This document shows, piece after piece, positions 20,095 through 29,225 of a stretch of 64,000 nucleotides of DNA. Below the pieces are notes generated by a model. The model was given only the letters and a program-made list of their open reading frames with translations, searched no databases and was not told where the DNA came from. The translations under genes were made by a program, and so were the position numbers. Source of the stretch: Ruegeria arenilitoris (lineage in GTDB: Bacteria > Pseudomonadota > Alphaproteobacteria > Rhodobacterales > Rhodobacteraceae); NCBI RefSeq assembly GCF_013032445.1, contig NZ_WQCA01000001.1, positions 372,001 to 436,000 of the forward strand, given 5' to 3'. Position 1 is the stretch's first letter. Each line of letters begins with the position of its first letter.

Positions 20095-20851
20095 AGGCGC
20101 TGATTTGAAGAATATCCAATTTCACGAAGGATTTGCGTTCGGGCTTTTTCTTGCTGCAACATGCTCTGCGCTCACATATGCTGCGGCAAAAGACTGGAAA
20201 CTAAATCAAGAAACGTACTCGGATGTGTCGTTGGCTATCGCAGCGCTTGGTGCGGCTGCGTTAACCATTCAATCTATTCGTAAACAGATGCAGCAAGAAC
20301 GCGAGTTGTCAGCAGAGCAATCGTCGCGAAAGCTCAAAGCAGACCGGGCGCTCTTGGGTTTGGCGCTTCACGATCTCCACGACATCTTCTTAAGAGCTGC
20401 ACAACAAGTAGTTTACCCAAACGCCAATTTCGAGTTGGACTGGGAGCGAATAACTTCAAGTTGCGAACGTATCGGAAAGTGCGTCGAGAATTCTGACCCT
20501 GAAAGCTCTAAGAGCATGGCCAGACTTATGTCGTGGGCACAAGTACACACCGCAAGGCACAAACAGTTTCTAGAAAGCAAAGAGCTTCTTCGCATAGCAT
20601 CGACGGAAGATATTGTCGTTCTAGACGGAGAAATAGTCTCTCGTGCAGGCGTTGCAGCGCAATTACTAGAGTTTGTTATCATTTGTTCATCAGGCTTCAA
20701 ATACGCTAGGTTCGATGAAGACCACTACAAGACTCCAGAGGTCAGCGGAGCAGATTTGGAGAGAGGTTTTTGGACTCTAGTTTCTATAAAGATAGAGAAA
20801 CATGATCTATGGCCTAGAATCAAAAAAACCTGTCATGACATATATACCTAG
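20087..20851 (+). CDS. Hypothetical protein, AT-rich, predicted N-terminal membrane segments
   Basis: A 254-residue protein with no recognised family. Two hydrophobic stretches near the N-terminus (around residues 15-35 and 45-60) could be membrane helices; the rest (QMQQERELSAEQSSRKLKAD onward) is helical and soluble. The ATG at 20087 lies inside the last codons of parE, overlapping by 8 bases; there is no separate ribosome-binding site, so translation may be coupled. Base composition is clearly AT-richer than parE, which suggests recent insertion behind a core gene. Confidence 0.6.
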   Translation: MFEGADLKNIQFHEGFAFGLFLAATCSALTYAAAKDWKLNQETYSDVSLAIAALGAAALTIQSIRKQMQQERELSAEQSSRKLKADRALLGLALHDLHDIFLRAAQQVVYPNANFELDWERITSSCERIGKCVENSDPESSKSMARLMSWAQVHTARHKQFLESKELLRIASTEDIVVLDGEIVSRAGVAAQLLEFVIICSSGFKYARFDEDHYKTPEVSGADLERGFWTLVSIKIEKHDLWPRIKKTCHDIYT

Positions 20852-21140
20852 AACGAATATCCTTGACGTCCTTCTAGTAATGCAAATGTAACCAGGTGCA
20901 ATCGCAGTAACCTGCTCTCGTGCTCGCCGATGGGGCGGCTCAAGCGCAGGAATGATGCCTTCTATCAAGCATTGGCTGGCTAGCGCGAGCCCCCCCCACC
21001 AGCGCCCCACAAACACCACCCTTGCCTAACCCGTTGATCTCGTTCACACTTACCCTCAAACCGTCATTCAAGAACGACATTTGAGGTTCCGAGCGTCCAA
21101 GGCCGAAAAAGACCTACAGATATTCGAACGGGAGGACGAC

Positions 21141-21422
21141 ATGAAGACATTAACCCTCGGGCTGGCCTTTGCCCTGCTGGCCACCCAAGCCCCGGCGCAG
21201 CAGATGCTCAGCACCGCATCCCCAATTCCGGAAGGGGCCGAGAAACGGTTCTGCTATTACGACGGTATGGCCTATTCGCAGGACGCCTTTGTCCTGCTGA
21301 CTGGCGACAATACCGTCACCGAAACGGTCAGCACGATTCAAGAGCGTCTGCTGCGCTGTCACCGGGAAGGCGACGGCACTCTCAAGTGGAAACCGCAGAG
21401 CACGTTCTCGACCAATAACTGA
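21141..21422 (+). CDS. Small secreted hypothetical protein
   Basis: A 93-residue protein with a clear signal peptide (MKTLTLGLAFALLATQAPAQ, cleavage near residue 20), preceded by GGAGG 6 bases upstream. The mature part has two Cys (CYYDGMAYS and LLRCHREG) that could form a disulfide. No known domain. The ~290 bases between the previous gene and this one hold no recognisable gene; a promoter is expected there but is not clear by eye. Confidence 0.7.
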   Translation: MKTLTLGLAFALLATQAPAQQMLSTASPIPEGAEKRFCYYDGMAYSQDAFVLLTGDNTVTETVSTIQERLLRCHREGDGTLKWKPQSTFSTNN

Positions 21423-21440
21423 GCCCGCAGGGTGGGCGTT

Positions 21441-22211
21441 CTAGCCCACCTTCTCGTCCAGCCAGTCGGCGATTTGGCCTGCGGGCTTCTCCCAGCCGGG
21501 TTCCATGAACAGGAAATGCGCGTGGTCTTTGACGGGCATGAAGGTCGCGCGATCTCCGTATAGATCCGCCAGCGCGCGACAGGTGTCGGGGTTCACCGCC
21601 CGATCCTCGGCGCCCGAGACGACCAGCACGGGGCAATCGACCTTGTCGATATCCACCTTCATCGCGTGGTGGTCGTCGAACATCCAGAAGAACATCTCAA
21701 ACATCACCCGACCGCTTTCGGCGCCGAGGCGATCGAACACAGCGTGCTGCTGCGCCTCGGGCATTTTGTTCAGCGCGAAGGGGGCCATCAGGTCGAACTC
21801 GACCCGCATGGGCTGTTTCCAGAAGGCACCACCCTCCATCAACGCACGCGGGATGGCGCGTTCGTCATCGGTTTCGGGCAACGTCCCCCAGGCGGCGTTC
21901 GGGTTGATCAGCACGATGGCGCTGGCTAACCCGCGAGACGCCACCTGCTGCGCCACCACCCCAGCGATGGCGTGGCCGAGCAGCACCGGTTTGCTGTCCA
22001 ACCCCTGCACGAATTCGGCGATGTCGTTGGCATAGTCCATGACGCTGGTGTCGGTCAGGCCGGGATCGGGTTCGGCCTTTGGATCTCCGCCATGATAGCG
22101 CAGGGCCGGGGTGTGCACCGTCCAGCCGCGGTCGCGGAAGAAACCCGCGTAATCTTCCATACACCACGGCCCGGCAAAGGCCCCGTGGATCAGAACAATC
22201 TCTTTGGTCAT
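21441..22211 (-). CDS. Alpha/beta hydrolase fold protein lacking the nucleophile Ser
   Basis: A 256-residue alpha/beta hydrolase fold protein. The start at 22211 (MTKEIVLIHG) has GGGAG upstream. The oxyanion motif VLIHGAFAGPW, the acid VVSGAEDRAVNP and the His in KDHAHFLFMEPGW are all in place. However, the nucleophile elbow reads LLGHAIAGVVAQQ, so the position normally Ser (GxSxG) is Ala, encoded GCC. Either the protein is a non-catalytic member or it uses another chemistry. It lies 58 bases after the iron alcohol dehydrogenase gene on the same strand and may be co-transcribed. Confidence 0.8.
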   Translation of the reverse strand: MTKEIVLIHGAFAGPWCMEDYAGFFRDRGWTVHTPALRYHGGDPKAEPDPGLTDTSVMDYANDIAEFVQGLDSKPVLLGHAIAGVVAQQVASRGLASAIVLINPNAAWGTLPETDDERAIPRALMEGGAFWKQPMRVEFDLMAPFALNKMPEAQQHAVFDRLGAESGRVMFEMFFWMFDDHHAMKVDIDKVDCPVLVVSGAEDRAVNPDTCRALADLYGDRATFMPVKDHAHFLFMEPGWEKPAGQIADWLDEKVG

Positions 22212-22269
22212 CAAAATCTCCCTCACCTCTGATCAGTATGAGAGGTGAGGGATGGGTTCGGCAAGCCTG

Positions 22270-23415
22270 TTACAGCGCCGCTTTGAACAGCGTGGTCAGG
22301 TTGTCTTCGGTCAGTTCGATCGGGTTGCCACCGCAGGACGGGTCAATGATCGCACCTTTGACCAGTTCGGGGATCGCCGTTTCGGTCACACCCAGATCGG
22401 ACAGTTTGCGCGGAATACCCAGCTCATCGTTGAACTCCTGCACAAAGGCGCGGAAGCCGTCGAAGCCGCCGTTTATGTTCAGATAGGCGGCTGCGGATTG
22501 GAACCGATCCGCGATGGCAGACGCGTTGAACTCCAGCACGGCAGGCATGCAGACCGCGTTAGTGGTGCCGTGATGGGTGTTGAAATGCGCGCCAACGGGG
22601 TGGCTCATGGCGTGGATGGCGCCGAGGCCTTTCTGGAAGGCGGTAGCCCCCATCGCAGCCGTGCTCATCATCTGAGCGCGGGCCTCGATGTCGGATCCGT
22701 CGGCATAGGCGCGCGGCAGGTATTCCATCACCAAACGCATCCCTTCCAGCGCGATACCCTGGCTCATCGGGTGATAGTGCGGGCTGGAATACGCCTCGAC
22801 ACAATGCGCAAATGCATCCAGACCGGTGCCTGCGGTGATGAACTTGGGCATCCCAACGGTCAGCTCTGGGTCACAGATCACCACTGTCGGCAGAACCTTG
22901 GGGTGGAAGATGATCTTCTTGGCGTGTGTCTCGGAATTGGTGATGACGCTGGCGCGGCCCACCTCGGACCCCGTTCCAGCCGTCGTTGGCACGGCAATGA
23001 TCGGGGCGATGGCATCGGCGTCCGCTCGGGTCCACCAGTCTCCGATATCCTCGAAATCCCAGACAGGGCGTGTCTGACCAGCCATGAAGGCCACCATCTT
23101 GCCCAGATCCAGCCCTGAGCCACCCCCAAACGCGATCACCCCGTCATGGCCACCTGCCTTATAGGCCGCAGCACCCGCGTCGAGGTTCTTTTCATTCGGG
23201 TTTGGGTCCACATCGCTGAACAATCCGCGGCCCAGACCTGCGGCCTCCATAATGTCCAGCGTCGCGGTGGTGATCGGTAGATTGGCCAACCCCTTGTCGG
23301 TCACCAGCAGAGGGCGCTTCATGCCAGCCGCCGCGCAGGCCTCGGGCAATTCCTTGATACGGCCAGCACCGAACTTGATTGCGGTCGGGTAGGACCAGTT
23401 TCCAACAAGGCTCAT
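22270..23415 (-). CDS. Iron-containing (type III) alcohol dehydrogenase
   Basis: A 381-residue NAD(P)-dependent alcohol dehydrogenase of the iron-activated family, cytoplasmic. It shows the nucleotide loop FGGGSGLDLGKMVAFM, IAVPTTAGTGSEVGRASVIT, and the metal-ligand region AFAHCVEAYSSP and HAMSHPVGAHFNTHHGT. The ATG at 23415 overlaps the stop of the aldehyde dehydrogenase gene (ATGA) with AAGAAGGTGA upstream, showing tight coupling. The context suggests it oxidises a hydroxyl group of the same substrate that the aldehyde dehydrogenase then oxidises further. Confidence 0.92.
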   Translation of the reverse strand: MSLVGNWSYPTAIKFGAGRIKELPEACAAAGMKRPLLVTDKGLANLPITTATLDIMEAAGLGRGLFSDVDPNPNEKNLDAGAAAYKAGGHDGVIAFGGGSGLDLGKMVAFMAGQTRPVWDFEDIGDWWTRADADAIAPIIAVPTTAGTGSEVGRASVITNSETHAKKIIFHPKVLPTVVICDPELTVGMPKFITAGTGLDAFAHCVEAYSSPHYHPMSQGIALEGMRLVMEYLPRAYADGSDIEARAQMMSTAAMGATAFQKGLGAIHAMSHPVGAHFNTHHGTTNAVCMPAVLEFNASAIADRFQSAAAYLNINGGFDGFRAFVQEFNDELGIPRKLSDLGVTETAIPELVKGAIIDPSCGGNPIELTEDNLTTLFKAAL

Positions 23416-24794
23416 GATGTCACCTTCTTTAGATGGTAGGATTTGGGGCGGGTGAGGTTGTGATAGCCGATGACCGAAAGACCACCCCCACGCCCGGTAT
23501 TCTTGCAGCCAGTCCAGCACAGGCCCGGGTCCAGATAGTCGGCCCGGTTCATGAACACAGTGCCGGTTTCGATCTGGTCACCCACCCGTGCCGCGCGATC
23601 TACATCGCGGGTCCAAAGGCTGGCGGTCAGGCCGAACTCACTGTCATTCATAAGCGCGATGGCTTCTTCGTCTGAGGACACCTTCATGATGCCCACGACC
23701 GGGCCAAAGCTCTCATCCCGCATCACCCGCATATCATGAGTAACATTGGTCAGGATCTGAGGGGTCAGGTAGGCGCCACCGTCATCTTCGGGGAAAGTGT
23801 CGATATGGGTCACTGCTCCGTCTGCGACTGCCTCGGCAATCTGCGCGCGAACCTCGTCCGCGAAGCGCACATTGGCCATCGGGCCGATTGTCGTCTCAGA
23901 ATCCAGCGGGTTGCCCAGTTTGTAGCCCTTCACGACTTCAACTGCCTTGGCGACGAAATCGTCATAGAGGCTTTCATGAACGTAGATCCGCTCGATCCCG
24001 CAGCAGCACTGGCCCGAGTTGAACATCGCCCCATCGATCAGAGTATCAACTGCGGCATCCAGATCAGCGTCATCCATCACATAGCCGGGGTCCTTGCCGC
24101 CCAACTCAGTCCCGACGCCGGTAAAGGTGCCTGCAGCTGCCCGTTCCATCGCCTGCCCGCCACCGACCGAGCCGGTGAAGTTCACGAAGTCAAACGCATT
24201 GCCCGCGATCAGGTCATTGGTCACGTCATGGCTCAGGAACACATTCTGGAACACGTCCTCTGGCACACCTGCCGAATGGAACGCCTGCGCCATCTGCTCG
24301 CCCACTAGCAGGGTTTGCGTGGCGTGTTTCAGGATCACGGTATTCCCCGCGATCAGCGCCGGGGCAACCGTGTTGATCGCCGTCATATAGGGGTAGTTCC
24401 ACGGCGCCACCACAAACACCACGCCATGCGGGATGCGCTTGATATAGCGCTTGAAGGTCTCATCCTCGCCCACCGCGATATCGGCCAGCGAAGCTTCGGC
24501 GATCTCGGCCATATGACTGGCGCGCTCGTTGAAGCCGCCAAACTCTCCGCCATAGCGCACCGGGCGCCCCATCATATGGGCCAGTTCTGGGACGATCTCG
24601 TCGTTCATTGCGCCAACTGCGGCCACTCCGGCCATCACAAGATCAATCCGCTCCTGCATAGGCCGTGCCGCCCATGCGGCCTGTGCCGCGCGGGCCCGGC
24701 CTGCAACCTCAAACGCCGCGTCCCGAGACAACACTTCCCGCTCAGCAAAAACCGATCCATCAATCGGTGAGACACATTTCAACATCTGCCCCAT
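23412..24794 (-). CDS. NAD(P)-dependent aldehyde dehydrogenase
   Basis: About 460 residues of the aldehyde dehydrogenase superfamily. Motifs are VVAPWNYPYMTAINTVAPAL, the Rossmann-type NFTGSVGGGQAM, the catalytic Glu in TELGGKDPGYV, and the nucleophile Cys in FNSGQCCCGIERIYVH, followed by ESFGPVVGI. The ATG at 24794 is selected because GGAG lies 5 bases upstream; GTG 24800 is an alternative. The gene lies between the glutamine-synthetase-like gene (94 bases upstream, with a hairpin in the gap) and the alcohol dehydrogenase gene. Confidence 0.93.
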   Translation of the reverse strand: MGQMLKCVSPIDGSVFAEREVLSRDAAFEVAGRARAAQAAWAARPMQERIDLVMAGVAAVGAMNDEIVPELAHMMGRPVRYGGEFGGFNERASHMAEIAEASLADIAVGEDETFKRYIKRIPHGVVFVVAPWNYPYMTAINTVAPALIAGNTVILKHATQTLLVGEQMAQAFHSAGVPEDVFQNVFLSHDVTNDLIAGNAFDFVNFTGSVGGGQAMERAAAGTFTGVGTELGGKDPGYVMDDADLDAAVDTLIDGAMFNSGQCCCGIERIYVHESLYDDFVAKAVEVVKGYKLGNPLDSETTIGPMANVRFADEVRAQIAEAVADGAVTHIDTFPEDDGGAYLTPQILTNVTHDMRVMRDESFGPVVGIMKVSSDEEAIALMNDSEFGLTASLWTRDVDRAARVGDQIETGTVFMNRADYLDPGLCWTGCKNTGRGGGLSVIGYHNLTRPKSYHLKKVTS

Positions 24795-24854
24795 ATCCAC
24801 TCCATTTCCGAAGGAAACAGGATCCCCTGCTTCATCTGGCCAAAAATATCCCGG

Positions 24855-24882
24855 GGAGCGCGAGGGGCTGGCCCCTCGCTCC
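24855..24882 (-). repeat. Intercistronic GC-rich hairpin
   Basis: GGAG-CG-CGAGGGGC, TG, GCCCCTCG-CTCC forms a 12-bp stem with a two-base bulge between the glutamine-synthetase-like gene and the aldehyde dehydrogenase gene. The adjacent sequence CTGGCCAAAAATATCCC resembles intergenic elements common in Rhodobacterales. It may be a processing or attenuation hairpin; there is no T-run. Confidence 0.5.
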
Positions 24883-24888
24883 TACCCT

Positions 24889-26259
24889 CTAAGCTCGCTC
24901 GAAACCGCGAGCAACTTCCCAATCGGTCACCACGCGTTCGAATTCCTCAATCTCGACCTCCGCCGCACGGGCGTAGTGATCGACTACCTCATCCCCCATT
25001 GCCTCGCGCAACATGGCTGAGGCAAGAAGCGCCTCGCGCGCTTCGCGCAGGTTGCCGGGGATCATGCCGGTATCGCCCTGATAGACGTCACCTGTGGTCG
25101 GTGGCTGCAACTGCAGCCCCTCTTCGAAGCCCGCAATCCCTGCAGCCAGCATTCCGGCCATCGCCAGATAGGGGTTCATGTCGGACCCTGGAATCCGGCA
25201 TTCCACCCGCACCGCTTTTGTACCGTCACCGCACAAACGATAGCCCGCAGTCCGGTTGTCCACCGACCAGATGATCCGCGTGGGCGCAAAGGTGCCTTTC
25301 ATAAAACGCTTATAGCTGTTGATGTAAGGCGCCATGAAATAGGTGTAGTCCGGGGCGTATTTCAGCAGCCCGGCCATGTAGCTTTTCATCAGCGCTGACA
25401 TACCCAGCTCATCCGCAGCATCGTAAAACGCCGGTTGCCCATCGGCCCAAAGCGACTGATGCACGTGCGAGGAACTACCCACCTTGTCGTGATGCCACTT
25501 CGGTAGGAAAGTTGCTGCGTGGCCGTGCTGCCAGGCGATCTCTTTCACCGCGTTTTTGGCGATCGAGTGATACTCGGCTGTCTCCATCGCACCGGCGTAT
25601 TTGATGTTCAGCTCTTCCTGCCCGGTTTCGGCCTCACCCTTTGAATTTTCGACCGGAATACCCGCGTTCCACAAATGGTTGCGGATCGGGCGCATCACAT
25701 GCTCTTCCTTGGTGGTCTGCAGGATGTGGTAATCCTCGTTGTACCCCGAGATCGGTTCCAGATCGCGGAAGCCTTCCTTGCGGATCTGGTCAAAGCTTTT
25801 CTCAAACAGGAAAAACTCCAGCTCGGTGGCGCACATGGCGTCATAGCCCATCGCCTTAAGACGGTTGACCTGTTTCTTCAGGATCGAGCGCGGCGCATGG
25901 GGCACTTCTTCATGCGTATGGTGATCCAGCACGTCACACATCACCATCACTGTACCTTCCAGCCACGGCACCGGGCGCAGGGTGCTGAGATCGGGTTTCA
26001 TGACATAGTCGCCATAGCCCCGTTCCCAACTAGTGGCCGCAAAACCATCTGGCGTCGCCATCTCAAGATCGGTGGCCAGCAGGTAATTGCAACAGTGGGT
26101 TTCCTGCCACGCGCCCGCCACGAAATGCCCGGCATGGAACCGCTTGCCCATCAACCGCCCCTGCATGTCGACCATGCAGACCAGCACGGTATCCACCTCG
26201 CCTGCGTCAACCTTGGCTTTCAGGTCGTCCAAACGCGCTTCATTGCCCATCCCGTTCAT
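24889..26259 (-). CDS. Glutamine synthetase family gamma-glutamyl-amine ligase (PuuA-like)
   Basis: A 456-residue GS-fold ligase. Its N-terminus (VDTVLVCMVDMQGRLMGKR) is of the PuuA/FluG group rather than true GlnA. The ATP/metal site ATELEFFLFE, the EAETGQEELNIKYA segment, GSSSHVHQSLW, and the late NRTAGYRLCGDG and AVRVECRIPG are present. Such enzymes couple the gamma-carboxyl of glutamate to an amine (putrescine, ethanolamine, methylamine and similar). With an aldehyde and an alcohol dehydrogenase downstream, the likely substrate is an amine or amino-alcohol; that is inference. The ATG at 26250 is an alternative start. Confidence 0.9.
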   Translation of the reverse strand: MNGMGNEARLDDLKAKVDAGEVDTVLVCMVDMQGRLMGKRFHAGHFVAGAWQETHCCNYLLATDLEMATPDGFAATSWERGYGDYVMKPDLSTLRPVPWLEGTVMVMCDVLDHHTHEEVPHAPRSILKKQVNRLKAMGYDAMCATELEFFLFEKSFDQIRKEGFRDLEPISGYNEDYHILQTTKEEHVMRPIRNHLWNAGIPVENSKGEAETGQEELNIKYAGAMETAEYHSIAKNAVKEIAWQHGHAATFLPKWHHDKVGSSSHVHQSLWADGQPAFYDAADELGMSALMKSYMAGLLKYAPDYTYFMAPYINSYKRFMKGTFAPTRIIWSVDNRTAGYRLCGDGTKAVRVECRIPGSDMNPYLAMAGMLAAGIAGFEEGLQLQPPTTGDVYQGDTGMIPGNLREAREALLASAMLREAMGDEVVDHYARAAEVEIEEFERVVTDWEVARGFERA

Positions 26260-26307
26260 CCTTTGTCACCCTCCGAGACCCCGGTCTCGCGCTCCCTTTC
26301 GCAGCCG

Positions 26308-27993
26308 TCAGTCATCGGCCGCGTCCTTTTCCATTTCCATCACCAAACGCGTCTCAAGAACCTGTCCACTCTTGTAGAGGATCGGATAGGCGACGGCGGC
26401 TATATGGCCGTGCAGATCTCGCATGGCGCGCAACGTCTCAAGATGCAGATCGCTGGATTGGAAGCTTTCGGTCTGCCCCCGCTCCAACCGTTTCAGATGC
26501 GCCTTCCGGCTGCGACGAGACAAGCGTTTGACCTCGGCCTTGTCCAGAACCAGCCGGCGGGCGCAGTCCATGTCATCGACCAGCAGCACGTGACGGGCCA
26601 GAGAGAAGCTTTCCAGAATGGCCGCGTGCAGATCGGTCAGTTCTTTCCACCCCTGCGCGGAAAACTCGGTGCGCTCGGTGTGTTTGATCTGGGCGGTGCG
26701 GGTCATGCGGTTGGAAACCACGTCGCCTGCCGCCTCAAGCCGGATGGCATATTCCACCAGACCGCGCGCTGCCTTGATCTGCGCCTTGCTCATGTTCTGG
26801 CGTGGCATCCGTGCGACAAAGCGGCGGATTTCGGTGAGTTGCGCGTTCACCCTTTCATCCTGCTGCCACAGGGCCGAGATGGCATCGCTGTCATCCTGCT
26901 CATAGATATCCAGCACCGGGCGGAACATGCGTTCGACCTGCGTGACCATCTGCAATAGCTCATGCCGGACCGAGGACATCGCGACATTCGCCCCAGATGC
27001 GCTGGGATCGCTCAACGGGCTGAGCGCATCCGTAAACTGATCCATCACGTTTGCCTCGACCTTCGGTTCCGGCAGCAACAGGGCCATTGGCCGTTCCATC
27101 CAGTTCACGAAACCGGTGGCCAGCACAAAGACAGTCAGGTTGAAGCCGATATGGGCCAGGATCAGCGACTGCCCTGCCCCTGCGACCATCAGCGCTTCAT
27201 GCGCGCCGGTCACGTTAACCACGATCAGCATCACCAAGGCTGCACTGCCCCGCAGCAGCAGGTTTGCCCAGGGAATGCGTCGGGCCGAGATGGTCATGTC
27301 ACGCGTCAGCCAGATCGGGATGAAAGCCGAGCCCAGATTGGCCCCCAGCACCAGCGACAGCCCTGCGGCAAAGGGGATTGCTCCGACTTGCACCAGCGTC
27401 ACGCACATCAGGATAGTCGCGACCGAACTGTGCATGACAAAGGCCAGCACCGCGCCCACGATGAACGCACTGAAATAGTCGCTTTCAAGATAACCCGCGA
27501 TGGCCGGCAAAAACGCGCTTTCACGGATTGGATCAACCGCATCGCGCAGAAACTGCAGCGACACCAGAATGAAGGCAATGCCCAGAACGATCCGCCCGAT
27601 AAGCCGCACATTGGCTCGGTCGGACTTGAGGTACAGCCAGCCGCCCAGCGCCAGCAGCACCGGTTGCAGCCACCCCAGATCGTAGGACAGCACCTGAATG
27701 ACCAGCGCCGCACCCAGATCGGCACCCAGCACCCCGGCCAGCGCAAGGCCAAACGTGACCATCCCCGCCGCGGCAAATCCAGTCAGCAGAACTGTTACTG
27801 CGGCCGAGCTTTGCAGGATCGTGGCCAGAACCATACCGGCCCCACCCGCCACAAATGTGTTCGAGTGGCGCGTCAGGATCGATTGGAACAGTGCCCCAAA
27901 GCGCCGTTCAATCCCTGTGCGCACCAGTCGCACGGCAAACAGCAGCAACATGGTTGCCGCGAAAATCTCGATCAAAAAGCCTGCTATAGCCAT
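26308..27993 (-). CDS. Na/Pi cotransporter family protein with PhoU-like C-terminal domain
   Basis: A 561-residue inner-membrane protein. The N-terminal two thirds have repeated NptA/PhoU-type transporter motifs (QSSAAVTVLLTGFAAAGM and the second-half copy MHSSVATILMCVTLVQVG). The C-terminal third is cytoplasmic and helical (MTQVERMFRPVLDIYEQDD onward), typical of PhoU-domain NptA-like proteins that move phosphate with sodium. The start at 27993 (MAIAGFLIEIF) is used. It lies 48 bases upstream of the GS-like gene on the same strand. Confidence 0.88.
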   Translation of the reverse strand: MAIAGFLIEIFAATMLLLFAVRLVRTGIERRFGALFQSILTRHSNTFVAGGAGMVLATILQSSAAVTVLLTGFAAAGMVTFGLALAGVLGADLGAALVIQVLSYDLGWLQPVLLALGGWLYLKSDRANVRLIGRIVLGIAFILVSLQFLRDAVDPIRESAFLPAIAGYLESDYFSAFIVGAVLAFVMHSSVATILMCVTLVQVGAIPFAAGLSLVLGANLGSAFIPIWLTRDMTISARRIPWANLLLRGSAALVMLIVVNVTGAHEALMVAGAGQSLILAHIGFNLTVFVLATGFVNWMERPMALLLPEPKVEANVMDQFTDALSPLSDPSASGANVAMSSVRHELLQMVTQVERMFRPVLDIYEQDDSDAISALWQQDERVNAQLTEIRRFVARMPRQNMSKAQIKAARGLVEYAIRLEAAGDVVSNRMTRTAQIKHTERTEFSAQGWKELTDLHAAILESFSLARHVLLVDDMDCARRLVLDKAEVKRLSRRSRKAHLKRLERGQTESFQSSDLHLETLRAMRDLHGHIAAVAYPILYKSGQVLETRLVMEMEKDAADD

Positions 27994-28096
27994 CCGTTCA
28001 CACCCCGCTGATCCGGGTCGCACCACCGCGCGCCCGGAGTTTTCTTTTCTGTGTCTGAACGGATGCTAGCATTCGCAAAGTCGTTTCCTGTGGTTC

Positions 28097-28132
28097 GATT
28101 CCGGCGCGTGGTATCGCTAACGCGCCGGAATC
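28097..28132 (-). terminator. Strong hairpin downstream of dctP
   Basis: A perfect 13-bp inverted repeat (GATTCCGGCGCGT, 10-base loop, ACGCGCCGGAATC) directly after the dctP stop. There is no T-run on the minus strand, so it may stabilise the dctP message or act as a weak terminator between the TRAP operon and the Na/Pi gene. Confidence 0.55.
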
Positions 28133-28139
28133 GGGTCAT

Positions 28140-29174
28140 TTAGCCATAGCGATAGGGCCGTCCAGCCTTGAGCATTTCGGCATTATAGCGCTTGAAGATA
28201 TCGACAACCTTAGCCTTGGTCTCAGACTCAGCGGCAATTTCATCCCAAAACTTGACCGCAGCTTCCTCGACCGTTGCCCATTCTTCGTCCGGGATGGTGG
28301 TCAGCTGCATCTTGGTGCCGTTGACGCGCAGATTGGCCTCTCCGCCCCAATACCACCACTGACGATAGTAGTGCGATTGATCACAGCAAACCTTGAACAA
28401 GGTCTGCAGGTCTTCAGGCAGTTCGTTCCAGCGGTCCATGTTGGCAAAGAAGTGCCCCGCCCAGGCGCCAGAGATATTGTTGGTCAGGAAATAGTTGGTC
28501 ACATCGGCCCAGCCTACGGTGTAGTCCTCGGTGATGCCCGACCATGCGATGCCGTCCAACTCGCCGGTCTGCACCGCGACTTCGATATCTTCCCAAGGCA
28601 GGGTAACAGGCACCACGCCGAATTGCGACAGGAACCGGCCCGCCGTCGGGAAGGTGAAGACGCGCTTGCCCTGCAAGTCTGCGAGGCTGTTGATCGGGTC
28701 CTTGGTGGCGAAATGGCACGGGTCCCATGCACCAGCGCTGATATGTTTGACGCCGACCTTGGAGTATTCCTCATCCCAAATCTCGTTCAGGCCCCACTGG
28801 TTGAACAGGACCGGCACGTCCAGCGAATAACGCGAGGCAAAGGGGAAATAGCCGCCGAACACGGTGACCTCGGTGGGCGACGCCATCGAGTCATCGTCCG
28901 ATTGCACCGCGTCGATGGTGCCTTTCTGCATGGCGCGGAACAGCTCACCCGTCGGTACCAGTTGGTCCGCATAGAACAGCTCGATCTGCATCCGGTCGCC
29001 GGCGATCTGGTTGAACATCTTGATGGCCGGGTCAATCACGTGCTCGGCCAGTGCAGGGCCGGCATAGGTCTGCATCCGCCACGTGATCGTGCCTTGCGCC
29101 AGCGCGGGCGTGGCCAGCGGTGCGGCGGCAACGCCCACCCCGGCGGTCTTCAGAAACTTACGTCTTGTCGTCAT
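28140..29174 (-). CDS. dctP: TRAP transporter solute-binding protein (DctP family)
   Basis: The periplasmic binding protein of a tripartite ATP-independent transporter. The 344-residue precursor begins with a twin-arginine signal (TTRRKFLKTAG, cleavage after TPALAQ). The mature part has the DctP features NQIAGDRMQIELFYADQLVP, FRAMQKGTIDAVQ, and the conserved Arg in the FPTAGRFLSQFG segment that binds the carboxylate of the ligand. GGAGAGGAAA lies upstream of the ATG at 29174. The ligand is probably an organic acid; the exact compound is unknown. Encoded with dctM, dctQ and an amidohydrolase. Confidence 0.92.
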   Translation of the reverse strand: MTTRRKFLKTAGVGVAAAPLATPALAQGTITWRMQTYAGPALAEHVIDPAIKMFNQIAGDRMQIELFYADQLVPTGELFRAMQKGTIDAVQSDDDSMASPTEVTVFGGYFPFASRYSLDVPVLFNQWGLNEIWDEEYSKVGVKHISAGAWDPCHFATKDPINSLADLQGKRVFTFPTAGRFLSQFGVVPVTLPWEDIEVAVQTGELDGIAWSGITEDYTVGWADVTNYFLTNNISGAWAGHFFANMDRWNELPEDLQTLFKVCCDQSHYYRQWWYWGGEANLRVNGTKMQLTTIPDEEWATVEEAAVKFWDEIAAESETKAKVVDIFKRYNAEMLKAGRPYRYG

Positions 29175-29225
29175 GTCAATTTCCTCTCCGTTGAAGTTTG
29201 CGTGCCCATTCACCGGGCATTCTTG

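Noticed and set aside
26962..28011. 349-codon plus-strand frame antisense to the Na/Pi cotransporter gene
   Set aside because: Its His/Gln/Arg-rich translation is typical of an antisense shadow of a membrane protein gene.
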